A stretch of 64,000 bases of DNA, taken from positions 5,635,001 to 5,699,000 of the forward strand of contig NZ_CP007014.1 of the NCBI RefSeq assembly GCF_000452705.1, given 5' to 3'. The translations under genes and the position numbers were made by a program. Shown here piece after piece: positions 18,451 to 26,866 of the stretch. This DNA is from Pseudomonas syringae CC1557 (lineage in GTDB: Bacteria; Pseudomonadota; Gammaproteobacteria; Pseudomonadales; Pseudomonadaceae). How positions within the stretch are numbered: position 1 is the stretch's first letter; each line of letters opens with the position of its first letter. The notes below the pieces were generated by a model, which was given only the letters and a program-made list of their open reading frames with translations, did no database searches and was not told the origin of the DNA.

Positions 18451-19791
18451 ATGGACCCTTCCCCAAGTTTTAACCTGTCTTCACTCTTCGCCGATTTCGG
18501 CATGATTCTCTTTGCTCTGTTCCTGGTCCTGCTCAACGGCTTTTTCGTTGCGGCAGAGTTCGCCATGGTCAAACTGCGCTCGACCAAGGTCGAAGCCATT
18601 GCCGGGAAGAACGGCTGGCGCGGGCATATCCTGCGCAAGGTGCATGGGCAGCTGGACGCTTACCTGTCGGCCTGTCAGTTGGGTATCACCCTCGCCTCGC
18701 TCGGTCTGGGCTGGGTCGGTGAGCCCGCCTTTGCGCACTTGCTGGAGCCACTGCTCGCGGCGCTGGGCGTAGACACGCCGGAACTGATCAAGGGCGTTTC
18801 GTTCTTTACCGCCTTCTTCATCATTTCCTACCTGCACATTGTGATCGGTGAGCTGGCCCCAAAATCCTGGGCGATCCGCAAGCCGGAACTGCTGTCGCTG
18901 TGGACCGCCGCGCCGCTGTACTTCTTCTATTGGCTGATGTACCCGGCGATTTACCTGCTCAACGCCAGCGCCAACGCCATTCTGCGTATTGCGGGTCAGG
19001 GTGAACCTGGCCCGCACCATGAGCACAGCTACAGCCGCGACGAGCTGAAACTTATTCTGCACTCCAGCCGCGGTCAGGATCCGAGCGATCAGGGCATGCG
19101 CGTGCTGGCGTCTGCTGTCGAAATGGGCGAACTGGAAGTGGTCGACTGGGCCAACTCCCGCGAAGACATGGTGTCGCTGGACTTCAACGCGCCGCTCAAG
19201 GAAATTCTCGCCCTGTTCCGCCGCCACAAATTCAGCCGTTATCCGCTGTATGACGCCGAGCGAGGCGAGTTTGTCGGGCTGTTGCACATCAAGGACCTGC
19301 TGCTGGAGCTGGCGGCGCTGGACCACATTCCCGAATCGTTCAACCTGGCCGAACTGACCCGTCCGCTGGAGCGCGTTTCACGGCACATGCCGCTGTCGCA
19401 GTTGCTGGAGCAATTCCGCAAGGGCGGCGCGCACTTTGCTGTGGTCGAAGAAGCGGACGGCAAGATCGTCGGCTACCTGACCATGGAAGACGTGCTTGAA
19501 GTGCTGGTGGGCGATATCCAGGACGAACACCGCAAGGTAGAACGCGGCATTCTGGCTTATCAACCGGGCAAGCTGTTGGTACGTGGCGACACGCCGCTGT
19601 TCAAGATCGAACGCCTGCTGGGCATCGACCTGGACCACATCGAAGCGGAAACACTGGCGGGCCTGATCTACGAAACCCTCAAGCGCGTGCCGGAAGAAGA
19701 AGAGCAACTGGAAGTCGAAGGTCTGCGCATCATCATCAAAAAGATGAAAGGCCCGAAAATCGTCCTGGCCAAGGTGCTGAAGCTGGATTGA
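18451..19791 (+). CDS. CNNM/CorC-type membrane protein with DUF21, CBS pair and transporter-associated domain
   Basis: A 446-residue protein with an N-terminal DUF21 membrane domain (about 1-195; segments ILFALFLVLLNGFFVAAEFA and FFTAFFIISYLHIVIGELAP with the family GELAPKSWAIRKPE). Next are two CBS motifs (about 210-335) and a C-terminal CorC/HlyC domain (about 350-440). Such proteins are linked to magnesium or cobalt efflux and are often mislabelled hemolysins. It follows phoR with a 100-base gap, an order I recall as conserved beside phoBR in Pseudomonas. Substrate not known. Confidence 0.85.
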   Translation: MDPSPSFNLSSLFADFGMILFALFLVLLNGFFVAAEFAMVKLRSTKVEAIAGKNGWRGHILRKVHGQLDAYLSACQLGITLASLGLGWVGEPAFAHLLEPLLAALGVDTPELIKGVSFFTAFFIISYLHIVIGELAPKSWAIRKPELLSLWTAAPLYFFYWLMYPAIYLLNASANAILRIAGQGEPGPHHEHSYSRDELKLILHSSRGQDPSDQGMRVLASAVEMGELEVVDWANSREDMVSLDFNAPLKEILALFRRHKFSRYPLYDAERGEFVGLLHIKDLLLELAALDHIPESFNLAELTRPLERVSRHMPLSQLLEQFRKGGAHFAVVEEADGKIVGYLTMEDVLEVLVGDIQDEHRKVERGILAYQPGKLLVRGDTPLFKIERLLGIDLDHIEAETLAGLIYETLKRVPEEEEQLEVEGLRIIIKKMKGPKIVLAKVLKLD

Positions 19792-19830
19792 CTCACCGTC
19801 TGCCGTGCCCGGAAACAGGGCTTTAGGGTT

Positions 19831-19859
19831 ATCGTGCCTATGCTCCGCGTTGGCGCGAT
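19831..19859. repeat. REP-like palindrome, copy 1
   Basis: ATCGTGCC and GGCGCGAT flank a TATGCTCCGCGTT-type loop, giving an imperfect hairpin closely related to the copies at 38128, 52026, 60309 and 60484. It lies between convergent genes, the usual place for REP elements. Confidence 0.7.
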
Positions 19860-19870
19860 CGTCAACCGCG

Positions 19871-20782
19871 CTAATTCCCGCCCACCGCGAAATTGGGCAG
19901 GCTCTGCACCGGTGTGGCGAATTCGTAGGGGATGGAGACCAGTTCACTGCCGTTGTTGCGCTGCACCACAAAGTGCAGGTGCGGGCCGGTGCTGTTGCCG
20001 GTATTGCCCGAGCGTGCCAGCGCTGTACCGACGCTGACGCGCTGGCCTTCCCTGACACTCACCGAGCCCTGCATCAGGTGCAGGTAAACGCCCATCGTGC
20101 CGTCTTCATGCAGAATCCGCACAAAGTTGCCTGATGCATTGGAGCCACGACCCGACTGGCTGTTTTCGACTTTTACTACCGTGCCGCCCCGCGCCGCGAT
20201 GATCGGCGTGCCCTCGGGCATGGCGATGTCCATCGCGTAACGCCCCTTGATACCGAAATGGCTGTATTTGCCATTCGGCCCCTGAGTCAGACGAAACGGG
20301 CCGCCGATCCACGGCAACGGGTATTTGTAGGCCTGCACCGAGCCTTTCGGATCGCCCAGCGTGGAAGTCAGCATCGACGCGTAATTCATCGGTTTGCTCG
20401 CCACCTTGGGGCTCAGGACCACTACGCGCTGGTTACTGCGCGCCGGGATCGTGCGGCGTAGCGTCGTCGACGAGCCCGCAACACCCAGTACGTTGGTCAC
20501 ACTCGAAAGCTTGACCTCGACCTCGACCGGGGCATACAGGTCGTTGCGTACATACAGGCTGTGCACACCTCTTTCACGCCGGACACTCAGGTGCACCTGC
20601 TGATCGATACGTTCGACCATTCGGTCCCTGAATACCATCACCGACGCACCGGGCGTCGGCCGGTCCGAGAAGGACACGACGCCGTGGGTGTCGGTGAATT
20701 TATAGATCGTGACAGCGCCAGCCGACTGCACAGTCAACGTCAGGGCAAACAGGATAAGCAGGCGTTCAAGCATCAGAAACAT
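19871..20782 (-). CDS. M23 family (LytM-type) metallopeptidase, exported
   Basis: A 303-residue protein with a signal peptide (MFLMLERLLILFALTLTVQS to about 24), then a DUF4124-like segment (IYKFTDTHGVVSFSDRPTPG) and a C-terminal peptidase M23 domain (about 165-290). Zinc ligands are visible in YSHFGIKGRYAMDIAMPEGT (His, Asp) and GPHLHFVV (the HxH motif). It probably cleaves peptide cross-links in peptidoglycan in the periplasm. It converges with the CBS gene. An alternative start three codons in (20773) cannot be excluded; neither start has a clear ribosome binding site. Confidence 0.88.
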   Translation of the reverse strand: MFLMLERLLILFALTLTVQSAGAVTIYKFTDTHGVVSFSDRPTPGASVMVFRDRMVERIDQQVHLSVRRERGVHSLYVRNDLYAPVEVEVKLSSVTNVLGVAGSSTTLRRTIPARSNQRVVVLSPKVASKPMNYASMLTSTLGDPKGSVQAYKYPLPWIGGPFRLTQGPNGKYSHFGIKGRYAMDIAMPEGTPIIAARGGTVVKVENSQSGRGSNASGNFVRILHEDGTMGVYLHLMQGSVSVREGQRVSVGTALARSGNTGNSTGPHLHFVVQRNNGSELVSIPYEFATPVQSLPNFAVGGN

Positions 20783-20931
20783 TCGGGTTCAAGGGCACAG
20801 GATGCCAAGCCTAGCAGCCTTGCCGGCAGAATAGGATTTGGCGGTATCAATCGGACATACATAGGCACCACCGAAGGCACGCCCGACGCACCGTACGCGG
20901 TGTTTTGCGACACCGCGCAAATCTGACGCAC

Positions 20932-23900
20932 TCAAGAAGCCCGATAAGGCTTCAGATACGTCACGGAGAAATGCGCGCCAGGGAAGTCGAGTTTCAAGCG
21001 AGGCAGAACGAAGCCGCCACAGGAGCGACACGTGTCCAGCACCGTAAACACCTTGATATGAGTCAGTCTGGTTGACGCCATGTCCTCCTTGAAGACCGTC
21101 GCAATCAGCCTTTCCGAATCAAGATGACGCGGGAATTTCCTGACGGCTATACGATCAGCGTCCCTGACTACCGGCAAGCTGGTAAAGCCTGGATCTGGCT
21201 GACGCCCTGCCATGCGCGCACGCGCGTCACGATAAATCACCTTATTGATGACTCGCTCGCTATCCTCGGCAACATCCAGCTGCAACTTCAGGTCTTTGGC
21301 CTTGTTTCCTCCGGAAAGTGCGTAGTACACGATCCGGTCGCCGGACTCGGTATAGGCCTGCAGAAAAGACAGGTTCGCTCCCTTGGTTTGTCTCATTATG
21401 TTTCTGGATGCCTTGGGCGTCATGATATTTTCCAGGCTCAACCGCTCCCATTCTTCAGGAGAACCCTGTGTAGGCAGCAGATGGTTGAGGACTTCAACGA
21501 CGTGCTGTTGCTCTGGCAGGCTTCGCTGAGCGATTTTCTTGAAGTCCGGAATACTGTTTCTGGCAAGTTCTACGAATTTTTTCTGGGTAGCTTCGCCAGA
21601 CAGGATGTTGCCCGCAAATATCAAGAGATCATTCGGGTTTTGACTGGCCTTGCACCACCGCACGTACTCATCATAGTTCCTGACCGGACGCTTCCAGATA
21701 AAACCCCATTTAGGTCGTTCTGCCACGTCCAGCAAATCAAACAGCAAACGTGCAATGTTTTCCCGATCCTTCCCGGCATCGGAAAACTCGCGAACCAGTC
21801 GATACTGTTCGGAGATCCTCATGTACTCATTGGTCTGCGCAGCTTCGGTAACACGCGAAAACTGCAAGTCAAGCGCACCTTCAGAAGCGGCCGCCTTATA
21901 AAAAACGCCAGTGTCCGGCTCGATGAAAATCCACGGCGTGCCTTCTATATCAAGTGGGATGCCCCGCAGAGTTCGGGTATCCGCAACGCCCGCAGCGATT
22001 GGCCCAAGTTCGATCACAGGTAAATATCGATGTATCCAGGCGACATCCTGCATCGGAAAGTTTTCTGGCAGACCCAACAGCCCGTCAGCAGTCAGCGCGC
22101 CGGAAAACTCTGGCAGATAAGCCGGCGCTTCAGGCAGCGCAAAAAGTGCCCGTTCAACGTCCGAAAGCGGCACGACGACTTTCACGGCAGGTATTTGCCC
22201 GGAGGTTGATGATTCAGCCGAATCAGCCCATTTGCAGAACTTGCCTTCGTTGACGAATGCATCAATGTCCGGCGCTGCGGAATCGGCACCCAGCGACAGT
22301 CTGGCAAGACCGAATTCGCGGGCGGCCACAGCATTGCTAGGGTATTTGCCAATGCGTGTCGGGGATGTTGAACCCTCAGGTATTCGCTCAGGCACAGGCG
22401 TTACCAGCTTCACCCCTGTGCTACAGGGCACCGGTATCAGATCACGTCGAACCCGGCAGATATTTTCGGCTTCATGCATCATCGCCGAACGTGCAGAAAG
22501 CTTTTCCGCCGTCAGCTTGCGCAAGGCCGCATCAGGTGAATTGGCGTCCAGATGATAGATTTCATCATCGATCAGAATATCAAATACGCCCTCCTCCCTT
22601 TCGAGGGCCTGCACGCGGCAACCCTCAGCGACACGCAGTTCATGTATCCCGTCTTCAAGCGAGGTAAGCGGCGCAACCGGCGGATAGCAATCAACGCCAA
22701 TGGATTCTCCGGCGGCGAATGTTGAGAACTCTGCTTCATGCCCAGGCGCCACGGCCGTCAGCCTCTTCCCGAACACACTGTCCGAGTGCGGGTCCAGCAG
22801 CCTGAAGTCAGGCTGTTGCGACGTGCCGACATCGCGGGTTATTGCACCAGAACCGCCATCGACACGGGCTAACAACCCCTCGACAGGATGCGGGTGTTGC
22901 GCGCCTTCGATGACTCGATACACCCCTTTATCCAGACTGACGCTGCTTTCGAGTACAGCGCGCGAAGAAAATACTTCGCGCAGCAATGGCAGCTCATCCA
23001 GCAGTCTGGTCCAGCCAAGCGCACTCATTTTCAAACCGAGCTTGCCCAGATCACGTACTGCGAACACCGCACTCTGTTCTGCCAGCCCTTTGATCAACGT
23101 GGTGACCGCCCTGCGGGTCAGCCTGGCCACCGATTCAACACTCAGTTCGCCAGCGCGCAGCACAATCCGCGCAGTCGAGCCGGCAAACTGCCCCAAGGGA
23201 ATCAGCGCAAACGCGGCATCCATAACGCAGTTGAATATGACGCCGCCTGAGTAATCACCCCCAGACAGATCCTTGATACACCCGTAAAACGGAATGATCA
23301 GGCGCGCAGCGATATCCGCATACTCGCGCTCCTTCGCCCAGATTTCTTCCCACTCGGTTTCATGCGTGTGCTCGGCGTTGCTCTGCTCCAGAAAGCCGGC
23401 GAGCAAGTGCCCTGCGGCCTTGTTGGCCAATGCTTCCAGGCCGGTCTGCATGCTCTCTCCAGCCAGATAGACCAGTTCGGCAGACGGAACCAACGTGCCT
23501 TTCTGCGGTTGATGAAAAGCCTGCGAGGAACGCGACACAGTACCTGTCAGGTAAGCATCGCTGTCCATTGGCAACAACGGGGTGACTCTGGCTTTCTCGA
23601 TTCGCCGCTCATGGGCAGCCTTGTGGTCGAACGCTTCAATCATCGAAATGGGACGTGACCATGTGACACCGTCGACCGCGTAGGTAAATTTCTGACGAGC
23701 CTCGCCAGCGATGCCGGCTGCCGGAATCAGCTCGAAAAAGCGCTCTCGTACCGAATGTTCATCAAATTTATTGAGACGGTTGCCGGGCTGACACCGGATA
23801 AACAGTCCCTGGGTGCCTTCTTGCGAACCGAACCGCACACGACTCAGTTCACAGGTGGACGTGAGCAAAGTCTCCTGATCACCCGTCTGCATTTCGGACA

Positions 23901-25557
23901 ACTGACGCTTGATGACTCTGGCCTCGGCGCTGACCAGTGCCTGTTGATAGGCATCGAACGCAGTGGCGTAGGCTTGCGCAACCGTGGGCTGCCCCTCGAT
24001 GTACACCTCGCCCATCATTACCAGTTCCACCACCGATGCCTGAGGCCGGCCAACCGCAGCAAGGCGATCGACAGAGTACGATGACGCCACAGTGAAGCCG
24101 TGATCCTGCAAGACCGGCCAATGCTTGATCTTCACGCTCTGATCCCAGAGCAAGTGAGGAACGTTCGCCGCCCTCAGCATCTTTTGCGCCAGGTCTTTTC
24201 GGTCCGGGGGCTTTATCGCCAGCAAGCTGTGCAGCTCTTGGGCATGCTGGTCTTGATGAGCTTTCAGATACGTCAATGCCTGGCCAATCTGCTCGCCGGT
24301 AGCCTGGCGGATGTCGTCGTCCGACACCTGAATGGCTCCGTGGGCACTGGCATAGCGCAGCGCCGGGGCAATCAGCGTCCTTGCCCATAGCGCATGGATA
24401 TCGGCATCGCTCGATTGGGCAAACCCTGAGCTGACCTGAATCAGCTCATCGTAAGGCGTGACTTGCGACAGGCCCGGACTTAGCGCTTCAACCAGTGCGA
24501 CACCCTGAATGAACGCGACACTTTGCAGCGAGCGCCCGTACTGAAGATGATCCGGCACGCCTTCAACCAGCAACTCAGGCATCGTCTCGCGCAAAAACAG
24601 GTAATGCAGCATGTCGAGGGTGCCGGGTGAGGCTTGAGGATAGTGATCACTGATAAGCAAACGAACCTTGTCACGAAGCTGCAGGTGGCCCTGTTCGCTG
24701 ACCCAGCCGCGGCGCAAGGATGTTTCAAGGGGTTCGCCATTGCACTGCACCGCCCCGACAAAGTGATCCACGATGACGCGTCCGGCGATTGCCTGAGTAA
24801 TACGCGGTGAGGCCTGCTCTCCAAGACGTCCTCCATACCAATCCATGTAACTGAGCAAAGGTGCGAAGGCCGACTTGAAGTGTGCGGTCTGGATCAGGGC
24901 GCGCCACGTCTCGCGGGCTGTAAAGCGCAATACCGTGCCCTTCTCGCTTGGCGAGCAGAGTATTTCGATGCCTGATTGACGGAACAGGTCATTGGCATTC
25001 CGCACAGTGCTCCAGTCACGCAGACGAGGAACCTTTACATTCAGTTGCGTAAAGTCAGGCAGCGACTCATCCAGCTCCATGCTCGTACCCAGCACAGGCA
25101 TGAGTAATACCGCAGCGAGAGCCAGCAAAGAGTCAAATGACAGTCTTGAATGTTCGGAGCCGAGGCTGATCGCCAACGACAGCGCACGCATGCCCGGTGC
25201 GCTGGTTGCGTCCTGAATGGCGGCGTCCAGCCAGGCCTCATTGCGTGGATTAACGACGCGGGCCGCCATCTTTTGCAGGTACACGCCTCGGCTCGGAGAC
25301 GCCATGGCCACTGAGGGCTTCGCCTGAAGCTGAGTGTCGGTCCATTCGTCCCGGGGTATCGCCGCCAGCTTGCGGGCAAGTAATGCCTGCACATCGGGCA
25401 TCGCCAATTGCCGGTTGAGTGAACTCAGCAGCGCTTTGTCGCGGTATTCGGTACCAGGCGTGAGCCCGGCCAGCGCCTGGCAGAACAGACCCAGATAGGA
25501 GCGTTTGGCCACGACGGCCGTGGGGACGGGGTTTGATTGAAGCGTGGTTAAAGTCAT
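20932..25557 (-). CDS. Very large putative toxin/effector with C-terminal deaminase-fold domain
   Basis: A 1541-residue protein from the ATG at 25557; an upstream ATG at 25584 would add nine residues, but it lies inside a hairpin and has a poorer ribosome binding site. No signal peptide is visible. Hydrophobic stretches occur near 144-158 and about 750-795 (IIPFYGCIKDLSGGDYSGGV, then CVMDAAFALIPLGQF). That part resembles the long N-terminal regions of Pseudomonas dermonecrotic-toxin-like (DUF6543-type) proteins; this is recognition by eye. The last ~155 residues look like a zinc deaminase of the BURPS668_1122 (toxin-deaminase) type: YYALSGG at 1411, DSE at 1480-1482, and TCRSCGG with Cys1510 and Cys1513. 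Such domains deaminate nucleic-acid bases or nucleotides. No immunity gene is adjacent. Parts of the coding DNA, including the 3' third, read more AT-rich than the flanking genes. Delivery route unknown. Confidence 0.75.
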   Translation of the reverse strand: MTLTTLQSNPVPTAVVAKRSYLGLFCQALAGLTPGTEYRDKALLSSLNRQLAMPDVQALLARKLAAIPRDEWTDTQLQAKPSVAMASPSRGVYLQKMAARVVNPRNEAWLDAAIQDATSAPGMRALSLAISLGSEHSRLSFDSLLALAAVLLMPVLGTSMELDESLPDFTQLNVKVPRLRDWSTVRNANDLFRQSGIEILCSPSEKGTVLRFTARETWRALIQTAHFKSAFAPLLSYMDWYGGRLGEQASPRITQAIAGRVIVDHFVGAVQCNGEPLETSLRRGWVSEQGHLQLRDKVRLLISDHYPQASPGTLDMLHYLFLRETMPELLVEGVPDHLQYGRSLQSVAFIQGVALVEALSPGLSQVTPYDELIQVSSGFAQSSDADIHALWARTLIAPALRYASAHGAIQVSDDDIRQATGEQIGQALTYLKAHQDQHAQELHSLLAIKPPDRKDLAQKMLRAANVPHLLWDQSVKIKHWPVLQDHGFTVASSYSVDRLAAVGRPQASVVELVMMGEVYIEGQPTVAQAYATAFDAYQQALVSAEARVIKRQLSEMQTGDQETLLTSTCELSRVRFGSQEGTQGLFIRCQPGNRLNKFDEHSVRERFFELIPAAGIAGEARQKFTYAVDGVTWSRPISMIEAFDHKAAHERRIEKARVTPLLPMDSDAYLTGTVSRSSQAFHQPQKGTLVPSAELVYLAGESMQTGLEALANKAAGHLLAGFLEQSNAEHTHETEWEEIWAKEREYADIAARLIIPFYGCIKDLSGGDYSGGVIFNCVMDAAFALIPLGQFAGSTARIVLRAGELSVESVARLTRRAVTTLIKGLAEQSAVFAVRDLGKLGLKMSALGWTRLLDELPLLREVFSSRAVLESSVSLDKGVYRVIEGAQHPHPVEGLLARVDGGSGAITRDVGTSQQPDFRLLDPHSDSVFGKRLTAVAPGHEAEFSTFAAGESIGVDCYPPVAPLTSLEDGIHELRVAEGCRVQALEREEGVFDILIDDEIYHLDANSPDAALRKLTAEKLSARSAMMHEAENICRVRRDLIPVPCSTGVKLVTPVPERIPEGSTSPTRIGKYPSNAVAAREFGLARLSLGADSAAPDIDAFVNEGKFCKWADSAESSTSGQIPAVKVVVPLSDVERALFALPEAPAYLPEFSGALTADGLLGLPENFPMQDVAWIHRYLPVIELGPIAAGVADTRTLRGIPLDIEGTPWIFIEPDTGVFYKAAASEGALDLQFSRVTEAAQTNEYMRISEQYRLVREFSDAGKDRENIARLLFDLLDVAERPKWGFIWKRPVRNYDEYVRWCKASQNPNDLLIFAGNILSGEATQKKFVELARNSIPDFKKIAQRSLPEQQHVVEVLNHLLPTQGSPEEWERLSLENIMTPKASRNIMRQTKGANLSFLQAYTESGDRIVYYALSGGNKAKDLKLQLDVAEDSERVINKVIYRDARARMAGRQPDPGFTSLPVVRDADRIAVRKFPRHLDSERLIATVFKEDMASTRLTHIKVFTVLDTCRSCGGFVLPRLKLDFPGAHFSVTYLKPYRAS

Positions 25558-25562
25558 TGAAA

Positions 25563-25605
25563 TTTTTCCAGTAGTTGTTTGCATGAATCCATGCGACTGG
25601 AAAAA
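25563..25605 (-). promoter_or_regulatory. Leader hairpin covering the ribosome binding site of the deaminase-toxin gene
   Basis: The arms TTTTTCCAGT (25563-25572, plus strand) and ACTGGAAAAA (25596-25605) are perfect 10-bp complements. A second inner stem GCATG/CATGC lies at 25581-25585 and 25590-25594. On the transcript the 3' arm holds the only plausible Shine-Dalgarno sequence (TGGAAAAA), just before the ATG at 25557. Folding would hide it, which suggests translational control such as a thermometer or a protein-opened switch. The pairing is seen; the function is inferred. Confidence 0.55.
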
Positions 25606-25771
25606 CTAAATAGAAAAACGCTTCACCACGAAATAGACATAAACGCATGCGTGACGCAGGAAGCTTCATCGCAGGGCGTAGGCTGAGCTGATGTCGAGAG
25701 GGACGATGACGTCCGGGCTTGCGCACATCGCTCCTGCGCCGGTGAAGCGCAAGCAGCGACGGGCATGTGCA

Positions 25772-26662
25772 TCAGGCGCCGGGAATAAAGTGCTTCTGCG
25801 CCGTGCCGCGTGCGATCAGGCGCGAGAGATAGTCGAGCTTCTGCGCATCCTGGTCGACGAAACGGAAAGACACCTGCAGCCATTCACTGTCGGGCTTCTG
25901 CTCGAACGCGGCAACCGAGTGCAGGTAGCCGTTCAGGCGTGCAACTTCGTTGCTTTCACCCTGTTCAAGGTCCAGCACCGCGCTTTCGAGTACTTGCGGC
26001 ACATGCTCGCTGTGGCGTACCACCAGCGTCGCTTCCTTGAGGGTCAGCGCCTTGATCACGCAAGACTGCGTGCCACCGGGCAAGCGCAACTGGCCTTGTC
26101 CCCGGCCAGTAGGCGCTGCTGATTTGACCGCAGCAGGCGCAGCCTTGGCGATACTGGCAGGTGCCGCGGAAGAAGCGGAACGCACCACCTCTGCCTTGCC
26201 ACCGGTCAATGCGCTCAGCGAGTCATTGAGCGGCGAATTCATGCGCGCCGGCGCTGTAGACATGACCGCATCCAGCTTGCCGACCTTGGCCAACGCTTTC
26301 TTGACCTTGGTCAACAGCTGCTCGTTGGTGAACGGCTTGCCGACGAAATCGGTCACGCCTGCCTGAATCGCCTGAACGACGTTTTCCTTGTCTCCACGGC
26401 TGGTCACCATGATGAACGGCACGGTCTTCAGGTAGTTATCTTGCTCACGGCACCACGCCAACAGCTCAAGGCCGGACATCTCGGGCATTTCCCAGTCGCA
26501 CAGAATCAGATCGAACTCTTCTTTGTTCAATAAGACCTGAGCCTTGCGGCCGTTGACTGCATCCTCGGTATGGATCCCGGGAAAATAATTGCGCAGCCCT
26601 TTCTTGACCAAGTCGCGAATGAAAGTCGCGTCATCCACCACCAATACACTGACTTTACTCAT
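25772..26662 (-). CDS. Response regulator with degenerate PilZ-like output domain
   Basis: The ATG at 26662 (MSKVSVLVVDDATFIRDLVK) follows an AGGAGCG site; the longer frame upstream is spurious. Of 296 residues, 1-125 form a CheY-like receiver with Asp10/Asp11, phosphoacceptor Asp56 (LILCDWEMPEMSG) and the KPF lysine. A low-complexity Ala/Ser/Pro linker (about 135-195) leads to a C-terminal domain resembling PilZ in layout. The c-di-GMP-binding RxxxR and DxSxxG motifs are not recognisable (CVIKALTLKEATLVV stands where the second would be). It lies beside phoU, and from memory an orthologue sits in the same place in P. aeruginosa (PA5364 position). Role unknown; a link to phosphate or surface signalling is possible. 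Confidence 0.82.
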   Translation of the reverse strand: MSKVSVLVVDDATFIRDLVKKGLRNYFPGIHTEDAVNGRKAQVLLNKEEFDLILCDWEMPEMSGLELLAWCREQDNYLKTVPFIMVTSRGDKENVVQAIQAGVTDFVGKPFTNEQLLTKVKKALAKVGKLDAVMSTAPARMNSPLNDSLSALTGGKAEVVRSASSAAPASIAKAAPAAVKSAAPTGRGQGQLRLPGGTQSCVIKALTLKEATLVVRHSEHVPQVLESAVLDLEQGESNEVARLNGYLHSVAAFEQKPDSEWLQVSFRFVDQDAQKLDYLSRLIARGTAQKHFIPGA

Positions 26663-26824
26663 CGACGCTCCTGCGGACGTGTTCACCTGTAGGCGAACTG
26701 CGGTATGCCAACACGCCCTTTGTTTCGGCAAGCATAGCGTTGACTAGTAGCCAACAGCCATATTGATTGACTACGCCGCGACATTTAATCCGCAGGCGAT
26801 GAAAAATACTGCGCTGCATAATAA

Positions 26825-26853
26825 AAAACGCCCAGCGCATGCCGGGCGTTTTT
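26825..26853 (-). terminator. Rho-independent terminator after phoU
   Basis: AAACGCCC/GGGCGTTT stem with a 10-base loop, flanked by A- and T-runs on both sides, so it can act in either direction. It lies 13 bases past the phoU stop and ends the pst-phoU operon. Confidence 0.88.
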
Positions 26854-26866
26854 CTCGCAGGCAATC

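Noticed and set aside
20897..20916. Terminator for the deaminase-toxin gene
   Set aside because: GCGGTGT/ACACCGC forms a stem, but there is no T-run on the minus strand, so termination is not supported.
25717..25754. Stem GCTTGCGC/GCGCAAGC downstream of the PilZ-like regulator as terminator
   Set aside because: The loop is long and no T-run follows on the minus strand.
25585..25771. Search for an hrp box (GGAACC-N15/16-CCAC) upstream of the deaminase-toxin gene
   Set aside because: No matching sequence was seen, so type III secretion control by HrpL is not supported by the promoter.
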